NCBI GenBank assembly: GCA_037903475.1
Contig: JBAJFG010000358.1
Coordinates: forward strand, 124,001-188,000
Direction of reading: 5' to 3'
From: Ancylostoma caninum
Taxonomy: Eukaryota; Nematoda; Chromadorea; Rhabditida; Ancylostomatidae
DNA: 64,000 nt
Part shown: piece after piece, positions 31,615-42,000 of the stretch
Numbering within the stretch: position 1 is the first letter of the stretch
Layout: every line of letters starts with the position of its first letter
The notes under the pieces: model-generated
Database searches by the model: none
What the model was told of the DNA's origin: nothing
The model's input: only the letters and a program-made list of their open reading frames with translations
Position numbers and translations under genes: made by a program

Positions 31615-31804
31615 TGCTTGTTCCGGTGGATTTTGCGGCTCCGTTTATCAATGAGTTTATCCGAGTTTACCCCGTTGTTTGAAACGTTTGTTGGCAAAAT
31701 GAGCTTGCGGTTTATGCCCATGCTTCTCTTCCTGTTGCTTGAACTCCACTCTTTGCGATGCACATTTGAGTGCACAAATAAATAAATACAAGTTTTGTTT
31801 AGGT

Positions 31805-34541
31805 ATGAGGCGTGTCCACGTTTCTCGCACACGGTCTCGCTCAAGGTCTCGATCTCCACTATTACGAGGTCCACGTCCTGTTGTCTCTAAATCTCAACCG
31901 GTCAACATGCTGGACCAGGCTGCTCTGCTCGCAGTTAGAAGTATGCACATAAAATAGCTTCATCTTCTGCTGCCGCTGTTTTAATATTTTCTTTTCCAAT
32001 TTTTTCTTACTTTCACCATTGTGTTCTTGTTCTATTTCTTTAGCAGTTTCAGGTAAAAAAGAAAGTAAGCCGTTCACGCCAAAGGAGAGGATCGTGAGTT
32101 GAAGCTGTTATGGCACTTGCTCTAGTTTTCATTTCTGAAATCTAGCCTTGGTTTTCTATTAAATCCCTTGTAATAATGACAACTTTTCCCATTATGTTCC
32201 TAATAACAGTAACAGAACTGAGCAATTTGGCCCCCTTCAAATTTCTTTCTGTTGAATACACAAGAGTATTTTCTGTGCTTTGCAGCACTAATTTTTTTCT
32301 CTTCTTGCTTAGTTACGGCCGGCGCAAAGGTTACTGGCAACTTGTATATTTTCTGATGATGCTTTTTGCCTAGGACGACAACTGTGACAATATTTGTACA
32401 TTAGCACTACATACTATATCCATAACGCTGTATCGCTATTCCGATCACAGTTAGAAACTTAGAATTGATTTCAAGGTTACCTATCCAGTCCTGAAAGTTG
32501 GTTAAAATTCATTTTGCAATTAGTTTGTCTTCTAATTCATGAGGGAATATACACGAGAGATCTCATGGAGCTTCAGTGGAAAATTGCTTCTTTATATCCC
32601 ACTTCGGAGGGGTAGAAAAGATACAGATGCATTGACTCGCTAATTTTGCGCTTATTCATTTTATCCGCTTCAGCTTGCCACTAATGCTATTCAATTCATA
32701 TTTATTTTCATCCACTACGTTTTAGATTGATTTCGAGGCTCTATATGTGTCCTTAACTTGATTTATAGACATGTACCATCGATGGGCCTCGTCGTTCAGG
32801 GACAATTTCATCAAGGTGGCTCTTTCTTCTCGCTTTATTGCATATTTTCGTTGAACGAATTTGTATTTCCAGGATAAGCGGATTCGGCGACAGACGACGT
32901 AGTGATGGTGACAGAACAGGCGGCTTCCAGAATAGGTTACTACACCATATCCCCTGTGTAATGATGGTTTTTATGTACGTGTCATGCTTCAGACAGACAA
33001 TGAGAGATCGCCTGTCGTTTGCTGATCGCCAGGGGCGCGACCGATTTGAGGCTAGTCGAGAACGTGATCTTGATAGTAGCAGATTTAACGGTAAGGGAAA
33101 TACTTCAACTCACAAAATTTCTTTTCGTGCTCTCGAAAACTTTCCCCTACCTCCTGTTTTCCAGGCAAGTTTCGTGATGAAGATGCGGATAAACCAGTGC
33201 AAAGACTGATAGATCCAACAGCAGTACCGAAGGGGAAGAGTTATTTTGGGGTTAGTTCTGATGTCAACTGTATGTTCTGTGCATATTCATACCTTCCCCT
33301 TAAATTCCCTGCTGTAAAGGCTCCTAAATCAATGAAATTTGCACGAGCATCGCAAAGATGCACAGTTGCAAAGATTGAAGATGTGATATCATAAGCCTCG
33401 TTTTCTCAGTAGTACAGCGCATAAAAGACCAGGGAAATGACAGGCGATTTGATCTGACATCTAACACATGCTAATGTGCTTACTCGTTTCAGAAATTCAT
33501 AATTGGTCACTCCCTTAGGTTTGCCAATTTTTATTCAGTGAAGGCTGTTGCATCTTCATTTTTGCTTTCAAATCTAGTTCTGCTCTATGATCTTTCGGTG
33601 TCTTGGCTCAGTAAATTGCGCCGTCATCGATCTTTGAATTAAGTAAATTTTAGCATGATGATCGCGGAGAAGAGAAGCAATGGCGTGGGCGTAGTGCGTA
33701 TGATCCTCGAATCGACATGGGGCCAAGACGTGATCGCCTCTCAGGTTTCCGCGGTTATGGCAGAGATAGGGTTAGTATCTCTTGTATTTCATTACATCTT
33801 CTCACTAATTCTCATCTGTCTGTTCTTTCAGTATGAACGCCGAGATCGCGATAGTGGCCCTCGAAGGTCGTTCGCTCCCCGATCAGCTGCCGATGGTTTG
33901 TGGACTCACGATAAGTTCATTGAATTGGAAGGAGATGAAGGTGGAGTTTGTTCCCGTGTTCGCTTCTATTGTATACTTCCGTCTGACTTCTTTTTGAGCT
34001 AGGCTTCTTTTTTATATTTTGAAGAAACATCCTTTCAACTTATCTACAAAGATTCTTGCTGTGAGGATTTCAATATTAGTCAGCGGAAAATCCAAGTATT
34101 AAGAGTGCATTAAATTCCTCACGCTGCGTGTCAGGGATTGCGGATTCGCAGACTTGTTCAATCCATTCTTTTATGTGCTTTCCACTAATTTCACCAATAG
34201 GGCTCCGACCGATTTGCTGCTTTTTGAGCAAGTTGTCAGAAACTATATCTCTTTTTCTTTTTACTCCTTTTTTTTTCAAAGTTTTAGTTGAAAGCTAGTA
34301 CCCATGCCTCCAATATATGTGTATAGGAACAAAAAGAAAACTAGTTTTAGGAAGTGACACTGAAAGAAAAACTGGCGTAGAAGTGGTCGTAGATCAAAGC
34401 TCTGCAAGCTCAAAAGCGAAGCGAGTGGTACATGAGGTCAGAGTTGTTATATATTAGTTGGGATGTTTATAATTTTCATTTTATTTGCTTTGTTTAAGTT
34501 TTTTGAGTGTTATCTGTTTTCAGGATGACGACGAAGCTTAA
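31805..34541 (+). CDS. RS-rich nuclear protein with Btz/CASC3-like core motifs
   Basis: Ten exons: 31805-31940, 32053-32093, 32769-32815, 32873-32935, 32993-33090, 33165-33250, 33654-33770, 33832-33940, 34327-34436 and 34524-34541, giving 274 aa. The ATG lies 2 nt after a TTTAG acceptor, which fits spliced-leader addition. Residues 8-18 are an RS repeat (RTRSRSRSRSP). The middle is rich in Arg/Asp/Gly. Residues 145-161 (DPTAVPKGKSYFGHDDR) and 218-225 (GLWTHDKF) are spaced like the two halves of the Btz/CASC3 SELOR core (PxxxPxxGxFFxHDxR ... GxWxHDKF), which binds eIF4A3 in the exon junction complex. THRAP3/BCLAF1-like proteins are an alternative. An acidic DDDEA tail ends the protein. Probable role: splicing or mRNP assembly in the nucleus (inference). 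It is first of three tandem RNA-related genes. The exon 2-3 join is the least certain. Confidence 0.75.
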
Positions 34542-34878
34542 ATTGAAGCGCATCTAACGCCCACATGCAAGTTATCTACTCATGAAAGTGTCAATACGTA
34601 CTTAATAATGATATTGAAAGTATGTTAATAGAATCCGTGAAATCTCTTGATGAGAACTCATTGTTGTTCATACGCGCTACACCTCGTTGTTTTGTTCTCT
34701 ATTTATCGTAGTATTAGTCGAAATTCCTCCCTGGCTTTGTGTTTGCAGCTTCCACCCATGTTCATCGTTGGTTTTGCACCCATTCTAGTTGTTCATGAGT
34801 GTTTTCCTAACAGTTTTCAAAAGCACTTCTAGTTTCTGTGTTCCCGACATGTAGTTAATTATTGCTGTTTTTTCCGCT

Positions 34879-35014
34879 AATAAAATATTGAACATGCTCT
34901 CTCTTAAATAAGACTGAAAATCGTGTTGAAAAGCGCTGTGTTCTTTCAGTAACTTTTGATGCAGCTAAGCACTTACATTCTCTTGAGGGCACTATTTTAA
35001 GCCTCGTATTCTCG
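34879..35014 (+). promoter_or_regulatory. Operon-type intercistronic region: poly(A) signal and trans-splice acceptor
   Basis: AATAAA at 34879-34884 is followed by TTCTTTCAG ending at 34949, then 65 nt of leader to the GPATCH11 ATG at 35015. The 65-nt spacing from poly(A) signal to acceptor is what nematode operons show between cistrons. Spliced-leader use is inferred, not seen. Confidence 0.65.
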
Positions 35015-38000
35015 ATGGAGGACGGGGAAGATGATTACATGTCGGATAATTTCCTGGTGATGACGCAGGATGTGAAGCCAGGTTTGTTTTCCTTTTTGTT
35101 CATTTTTTTTAGCACTGGTGTGTAGTTTCATTAGAGATGGAGAAACTGGTATGTTTTACCGAAGGTGGTAGCCTTTCTTACAGCTTTGGTAAATATTTCC
35201 GAAGAAAATATCAGTAAACGTGGAATCTTTGTTCTCCAAAGGTTAACAATATAACAAATTGGAATACATATAACAAGCAAGTATGCAACTTGTTCCGTCT
35301 TGTATTTCCTAGACAGGAAGGTGTAGGGAGATGGCCCATTCAAGGTGACTCCTGAAGCCATACCAGATTGTAATTTCCAGTTTTGTTGCATTAGAGATCC
35401 AATCCAATAAATCATCATTTCGTCGGGGCTGGATTTCTTGACTTCCCTAAAAGCTGTGGTGACAATACTAATACTTATCAGCAGTTGCGATTTTACGTAT
35501 AGAAGACCATGAATAGTGTACAGATTTGCTCATGTTGCTACTCCGCACTTTTAACCTAGGTATCGCGACTAGTCTGGCACACAAACGGATGCTCAAGATC
35601 GAGGGCGAACGGATTCGAAGTCGACAGGAGGATGTATCCAAACCAAAAAAGCGCGAACTAGGTATTTTGTTCATGAGGTTTGAGATTGCTTCGATTCACC
35701 TTTTCCCGCTTGTTTTCACGGTATATTTACCACATGCCGTGCTGCATTTTGTCGCCCATTGTTCCTCGGTGTTCTTGCTTACTTAAACACTTACAGTCCT
35801 GTAGATCAGGAGGGAAGGATCTCCGCGACGCTTAGAATCCTCCACGTCGTCATGTCCAACAAGCAGATCATGGGTCGACATGTTCGAGATGACTGAAGAC
35901 AACGTTCGACCGGGATACGCAGTTATGCCTAACATGTCTACCCACGATCTGCTTACTGGAGATAACGACGTGGAGGATTCTAAGCGTCGCGGAGATCCTT
36001 CCATTTAAACAAATTTGAAGTCAAGAAGTGAATTTTTGTCGGTTCTTCTATTTATTATCTAAAAAAGGCTAAAAATCAATCCTACTCACTGTGATTACGA
36101 TATTTTCATTCGTGCCAACTCCCCTTTTTCAACCATTCTTCTAATAAGCTTCTGCTTTCTGTTACGGAACTGTTCCATCGCCTTCTCTCTTTTTTTTGTT
36201 CTAGATCATTGTCCTCCATTCACATGTTGCTGACTTGTAGCTAGCTCTCAGGAGATCTAAGGTGTGGTCATTGCTGCTGTCGCACTTTTCCGGAGTAAAA
36301 GGGGTTTTTCTCTGTCTTTCACTACTTTATTTCACATTTCTCACCTGTTCTAACTTAAGTTGAAAAGAATGGCATCTTTTGCTTCGCCCATGGTCATTTT
36401 ACATTTTTTTCTCAAACATTAGAGACATTTTTATATGTCATCCAACTGAGGTCTGAAATGAGTGCAGAACACCTCCCTTTCAGTCGCTGCGCTTAGTGCT
36501 TCTAAATAGGCAATATTGTAAAATGGCATAGCAAAGAAATCTCAGAATCCGAATTTTGAGAGCATCTATATGTGAACGTGTGAAGTTATGGATCATGTTT
36601 TCGGCTTGCTGCTCCAGTTTACATTTAATTAGCTGATTTACTCCTGCTTTCATATAATTCATCTCTATATAAGTTCGTATTTGTGCGTGTTCAGAAAAAG
36701 TTTTGCGTGAAGAGGCGTTGAGCAAACCGGTCCCAGAAACATCGAAAGGATTCGCTTTAATGGCAAAGATGGGTTTCAAGCCTGGCATGAGCCTAGGAAA
36801 AAAGAAGGATGGTATGAGATTTGCTATTTTGTATGTTATGCTTCCCATTCAACACAAAACTTAGATGTTTAGAAGTCATCATGGATTTTGTTCTTTTAAA
36901 TCGCCTATTACAGAAAGTGATCTTGGCTCGGGAATAAAGGAGCCAATAGCTCTCGACGTGAAAAGCACTAGAACTGGGTTGGGGCACGACAGTGAAAGGG
37001 AAAATCAAGCGAAGCAAAGGTTAATGCGGAATATCGAGATGATGAAACGAAGAGCAGAGCAAACCGTAAGTCCTCTCAGACAGGATCTTACTTCAGTATT
37101 GAATTTCGTGCTTATAGGTAGAACTAATAGACGATTATCGAAAACGAAAAAGAGGCATGTCAAACACAAAAGATCTTATCCGCGACATTCTATCGAGTAG
37201 AAAAATATGCGTCGAATTGGATACAAGGTAGGTATTAAACACAAAAGTGAGGGTTCGAGGGTGTATCGTAGTCATGTGCCCTACTTGTAAATGCCAGAGA
37301 ATTGCTGTAATATTTCTCATGAAATGGAATACTAATGAGCATATGCACGAGCGCAATGCATGAACACTTTTCTCTTTTTGTCCAAGTTCATTTGTTATTG
37401 AAGGTGAAGTGATGTATTGCAGGATTAACATTGAGCTGCCTGAACAGTCGTGGTTCTGGAAGAGCTATAAGCAAGTGAAGAATTCCGACGACGATTTTGG
37501 AAAGCATGAGCTGAATGGTGCAGATGATGATGATGACCAGAGGTGATAAGCCGTCTTCTAACTTTTAGTGTTCAGTACGGCTTCTTTTCCTTATAAAGAA
37601 CTGTTTTCATGTTCCTTTAACCTATTCATGTTCTTTTAACCTATTTTCCTGCTTGCTTTTATTAGGTTGTCGGAAGAGCTTCTCGCCATTTTTGAACTGT
37701 CTTTTCAAATTTATTATTCTTTTTCAACAAAACCATAATCACACAATGTATGTGGCATCATTATTGACAGGAACTCCAGCGGTAGCGGCGGGATTTATTG
37801 GCTGCGGCTGCGAATGAGTGGTTCTATTTCAATTCCACCAAACACTGAGCATTACCTTCTATGGATCGAGTTCTCGTTTTGCCACTAGAATCCCTGCTTA
37901 CCAGCGACCAAGCCGCCGCACTTTCTCATGTTCCATAGGAAGCCCGCTTCTTGTCACTAGTAAACAAGTCGTCGAGTGAAGCGGAAGTCTGTGGAAAGTC

Positions 38001-38652
38001 GAAAAGTTTAGGCACACATCTCTCACCACTTGAAGCTTTATATTTTTTATAAGCTCTCAAAGCAGGAGCAGTCGAACATGCTTCCAGTCAATGATGATTC
38101 TTTCGGCCATAATCGTGACGAAATGCGAAGGAAAATTTGGTATGAAAAGGCTATTGCTCAGTCTTTATATATGTTTTGAACAGAACGCTCTTGAACAACT
38201 GCGAAAAGATTGGCGAGAAAGAGAACAGAGTGGCGGGAAAATCTTCGACAACCTAATACTAAATTCATCGATTTGCTAGCACGAAAAAAGCTTTTATTTT
38301 GTTGTCAGGTTCTGCTATGCAAATGGAAAGGAGGCTCCTCAAGAAGTACGGTTTGACGAACTGCCTGATGAAGAGTTGTACGAGAGGTATGGTATGCCTT
38401 CTGACTGATTTGTTATTCAAAATTTGCGAGATCAGAATTTCTCGATTTCTTCGTTCCAAGCACATTGTTATCAAATATGGAGGATTTAAAGCATTCTTAC
38501 AACCGAATTTCAGGTTGAAAGAAATAACTAGCTATCTACGATCGACACACTTTTACTGTATTTGGTGTGGCTGTCAGTTCGAGCACCAAGAAGAGCTTAA
38601 AGGTTATTGTCCTGGACTTGACAGACAAGCTCATGATTCCACAGACGAGTGA
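35015..38652 (+). CDS. GPATCH11: G-patch domain protein 11 (CCDC75) orthologue
   Basis: Eight exons: 35015-35081, 35560-35661, 36695-36811, 36914-37065, 37118-37227, 37423-37542, 38309-38386 and 38514-38652, giving 294 aa, close to the human protein (~285 aa). The N-terminus (EDDYMSDNFL...TQDVKPG) matches the family start. The G-patch follows at ~74-118 (KGFALMAKMGFKPGMSLGKK, then the GSGIKEPI and RTGLGHDSE blocks), then a basic helical linker, an acidic run (GADDDDD), and the C-terminal ITSYLR...YCIWCG...YCPG zinc-ribbon-like motif at 253-283. G-patch proteins activate DEAH helicases; GPATCH11 is linked to splicing and kinetochore biology in vertebrates. Here it is second in a probable operon, 473 bp after the RS-rich gene and 380 bp before CWF19L1. 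Every intron phase matches. Confidence 0.95.
35813..36002. repeat. Foldback with perfect 38-bp arms, coding-like
   Basis: Arms 35813-35850 and 35965-36002 are exact reverse complements over 38 bp. The complementarity continues imperfectly for another ~34 bp inward. Read outward from the centre, both arms carry the same peptide end (…MSTHDLL…DVEDSKRRGDPS); on the plus strand it runs into a stop at 36006. It sits in intron 2 of GPATCH11 and looks like an inverted duplication of a short coding fragment. Confidence 0.8.
38078..38279 (+). pseudogene. Interrupted small ORF in GPATCH11 intron 6
   Basis: From the ATG at 38078 a frame reads 28 codons of protein-like sequence (…NRDEMRRKIWYEKAIAQ). A shifted frame then reads ALEQLRKDWREREQSGGKIF... 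to a stop at 38277-38279. The two parts look like one charged helical protein split by 22 nt (TCTTTATATATG...GAACAG) that would have to be removed to restore the frame. Twenty-two nt is too short for a normal intron and lacks a 5' GT at the frame-keeping position. Family unknown. It could be a decayed exon, a pseudogene or chance. Confidence 0.35.
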
Positions 38653-38898
38653 TTATAAATCTTTCTAAAATGTTTATAAGTTACTACTTGACCTCACTCG
38701 AAGACGTGTATGTGTTTAGTCATTGAAAGTTATGGTGTCAATAATTGTTAGCTGGTTTGTATGAGATGTTCAATGACGTCGTTCTGGTAAAACCTGGGAT
38801 TATCTCGATAAGGAAAGTGATATAAGTGATCGGTTATACAGTATGTACATAGCACATTCTTCAATGTAATCTTGTTATGATGTGCGTTCTTTCATTTA

Positions 38899-39032
38899 AA
38901 TAAAAATCTCTAGTGGATATATTACATTTTGTGGGCATCCACATGGACATCTCGTTGAATATCTCGTTTACACTGTGTGACGCAAAGTATTCTCATCATT
39001 TACGAGGTCATCACGAATTTTAGTTCCTGAAT
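38899..39032 (+). promoter_or_regulatory. Operon-type intercistronic region: poly(A) signal and trans-splice acceptor
   Basis: AATAAA at 38899-38904 follows the GPATCH11 stop. The acceptor GAATTTTAG ends at 39023, nine nt before the CWF19L1 ATG at 39033. The 119-nt separation and the very short leader fit a downstream cistron trans-spliced in an operon. Confidence 0.65.
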
Positions 39033-42000
39033 ATGTCTAAGGACCAGGCGCGAGTGTTATGTGTTGGTGATGTTCGTGGACAATTCGAACAATTGGCTAA
39101 AAAGATATCAGTTATCAACTCGAAGGTAAATTGCAGTACTTTGCTGGGAAAAGACATATTTCAATACCCAACTGTGGGTGATGTACCCAATTTCGTATTG
39201 TTACAATGTAGGCAATTGATTTTAGAGGTTATTCATGCTTGGGGCGCGTCAAAGTTTACGCGCCGATGCACAGTGCAAAGGAGGGAGGTAGAAGAGAAAT
39301 CCTGGCAGGTCAGCAATGTTCCTAGTTTTGCCGTTGCGACCGCCGCGCGGACAAACCGCGTTTCCATTTTCGCCGCTTTGGGTCGGCGCGAGAACTTTGT
39401 GAAGTTTTGGAGAGGCGCGTAAACTTTAACGCGCCGCAAGCATGAATAACTTTTTAGTGGTGTAACAGCCGCTCTGCGGAGTAACAGAATATTGCAGTTG
39501 TACATAGGCATGACATTACATTGAAGGTATTATTTTTACAACCAGGGTGAGAGGGTAGTTAGGAGGGACTTTCGGCTTGCGAAAATTGGTGGACTTTCCT
39601 TTAGTTCGATGACCTTAATTGGTGATTTCAACTCTTTATCTTTTTCAATTTAGCTTTTTCTAAAAATGATTGTGATCGGGCTTGGCATCCCGAGGCGGTG
39701 TCTTCGGCTGCATTCTTTTTCAATTTCATTTTTTTTAAATGGATGTGATCGGGTGTGACAGCACAAGTGTTTATTACACTTCTCCCTCTTTTTCAGAATG
39801 GCCCGTTCGATATCCTATTTTGCGTTGGTGAATTCTTCGGCACAGATGCAGACAACAACGAAAGTGTCATGAATGGAAAAGTTGACTTTGCTATACCGAC
39901 CTACATACTTGGTATGTCCACTTAGAAATTCGCTTTCCGTGTGACTGCATAAAAAGGCGGCATTTAAATAATTAGTTGTAGTGTTCCTTTTTGTTTGTTA
40001 CACATTTATTCGTATTTATTTTGGAACCTTCTATGAAGATTTCATAGAGTTGCACAAAATGTAAGTCTTTTTGAGTGGGTTAACCCTTGACGACCATTCG
40101 GCTGAAGGGGAGCTGCGCTCTTATGAGCTGCTGAGTCCTATTTTCGCACTATTTTGCTGTGTTTTGTAAAAAAAAAACAAGCAGGTAAAGCATGAAGATT
40201 TTGAAAACGAGGTAGAATGAGTCGTATTTCTTGTGCTGTGAAGGGGAACAACCAGTGTAAAAATCATATTTTTTGACATATAATACGCTTTGCTACATCT
40301 ACCGCTCTGTTTTTCGTAAGGACGGAGCCACAGCAAAGTATATTCCGTTGGTATAGCCGATGGGTTAAAACTAAGAAAAAAACTAAAGAAAAATTTTGAC
40401 TTCAGACTTCGATTCTTTAAGTGCAACAGTTTTTTTTTAATTGAAAATTTGAATCGTTCGGTGGCTCCTAAATTTCGCCGATTTCGACGCTATCAGAAAA
40501 TTCCTAGGACCACTAGTGAATTAAGAGGAATTTCAGAAAAAAGGTGCTTTCTCGCAATCATTCAATGTTTCTGAACTTTGTGTACTCTCAGGACCCTGCT
40601 CTCCATCAACCTCGTCTTTTTGTCCAGATGAATCAGTAGAGTTCTCTTCTACCCTAACCTACCTCGGCAAACGCGGTATACTGAACACTGCGAGTGGTAA
40701 GATTCATTATTTTTAAGCAGTCCAATTCATCTGTTGTTGTTATTCTGGGTTAAGAGGTTTTTATAGGTTTGCAGATTGCTTACCTCAGTGGCGTTGAAGG
40801 TCCCACCTCCAGCAATTTCCAGTTCAATGAGGATGATATTGAAGTGTGTATGCGGTGTAATCACTGTTTTTATTTCTATAGAACTTTCAACTTTAGAATT
40901 TAAACAGTACGACAACTTATCTTCACATTTTCCAGGAATTATTGATGCCAGTTAGGAATCAGGCTGGATTCTTAGGAGTTGACGTCCTAGTGACATCCAT
41001 GTGGCCAGCTGAGGCATGTCCTTCTCAAATTTATCTCTTCTTTAGTAGGTATCTGATTTGTTTATGCTCTTTAGGTTTGGAAGCATGCTCATAACACACC
41101 TTCGTCAGAAGTGCAGGGTTCAAAATTGATATCTCGACTTGCAGCGGGGCTCAAACCGCGGTATCACTTTGCCGGTACAGGCATTCATTACGAGCGACAA
41201 CCCTACAGGTATCCACCAAAATCGTACCCAAAATCGTTTTCGTGATTTCACGTCGCAACTCTTGATGTTCCTCTTACAGAAATCATCGCGTACTGCTAGA
41301 GCCAGCGCAGCATACTACAAGATTTATTGGGTTAGCTCCACTTAACAACAAAGAAAAGCAAAAATGGCTATATGCCTTCAACATACAGGTATTTTTCTGA
41401 ATCGATTAGATAGGTTATTGGATAAACTGGTAGCAAAGGAGATCTCTACATTGAGGAAATTCCACCAAACACTACGTCGGACAAATACATATTCGAATGT
41501 CTCTGTCAGTCTGAATAAGGTGGAAGAACCCGGAGAGTCCGGCTAACTCCGGACCTCCAGGCTTCTTTCGGAGTTCGCTTCGCTCGCGATTCTTCCGTCT
41601 TACATCTTCCCACACTATGGTGGCCACTCCTTACATCTGTTGATAGTCCAGTTCTTCACACTTTCCTGGCGCCGAGGCTCCCATCCCATAGTTGTGAATC
41701 CGTTTAGTGACGTATTATATTAGGTTGTCCCACAATAAATGGCCGCAACCTAGTGATGATTTTTCGGAGGTTCATAAATCCATTATTTCAGAAGATAGAT
41801 GGGCAAAGTTCGAATCGTTATAGAGAGCAAGGGCTGCTAGAGCTGTATCCTTAGAAGGCTTCCTCAATAACCCTCTTTTGTGGTTTTTATAGAAAAACAC
41901 TTCCAGAACGATACGAGTTTTCAACTTTGACCAGGTGATAATCATGAAACTTTTCAGGTATGAAAAAATAATTCCGTAGGCGGGACGAGAATTCTGAAAC

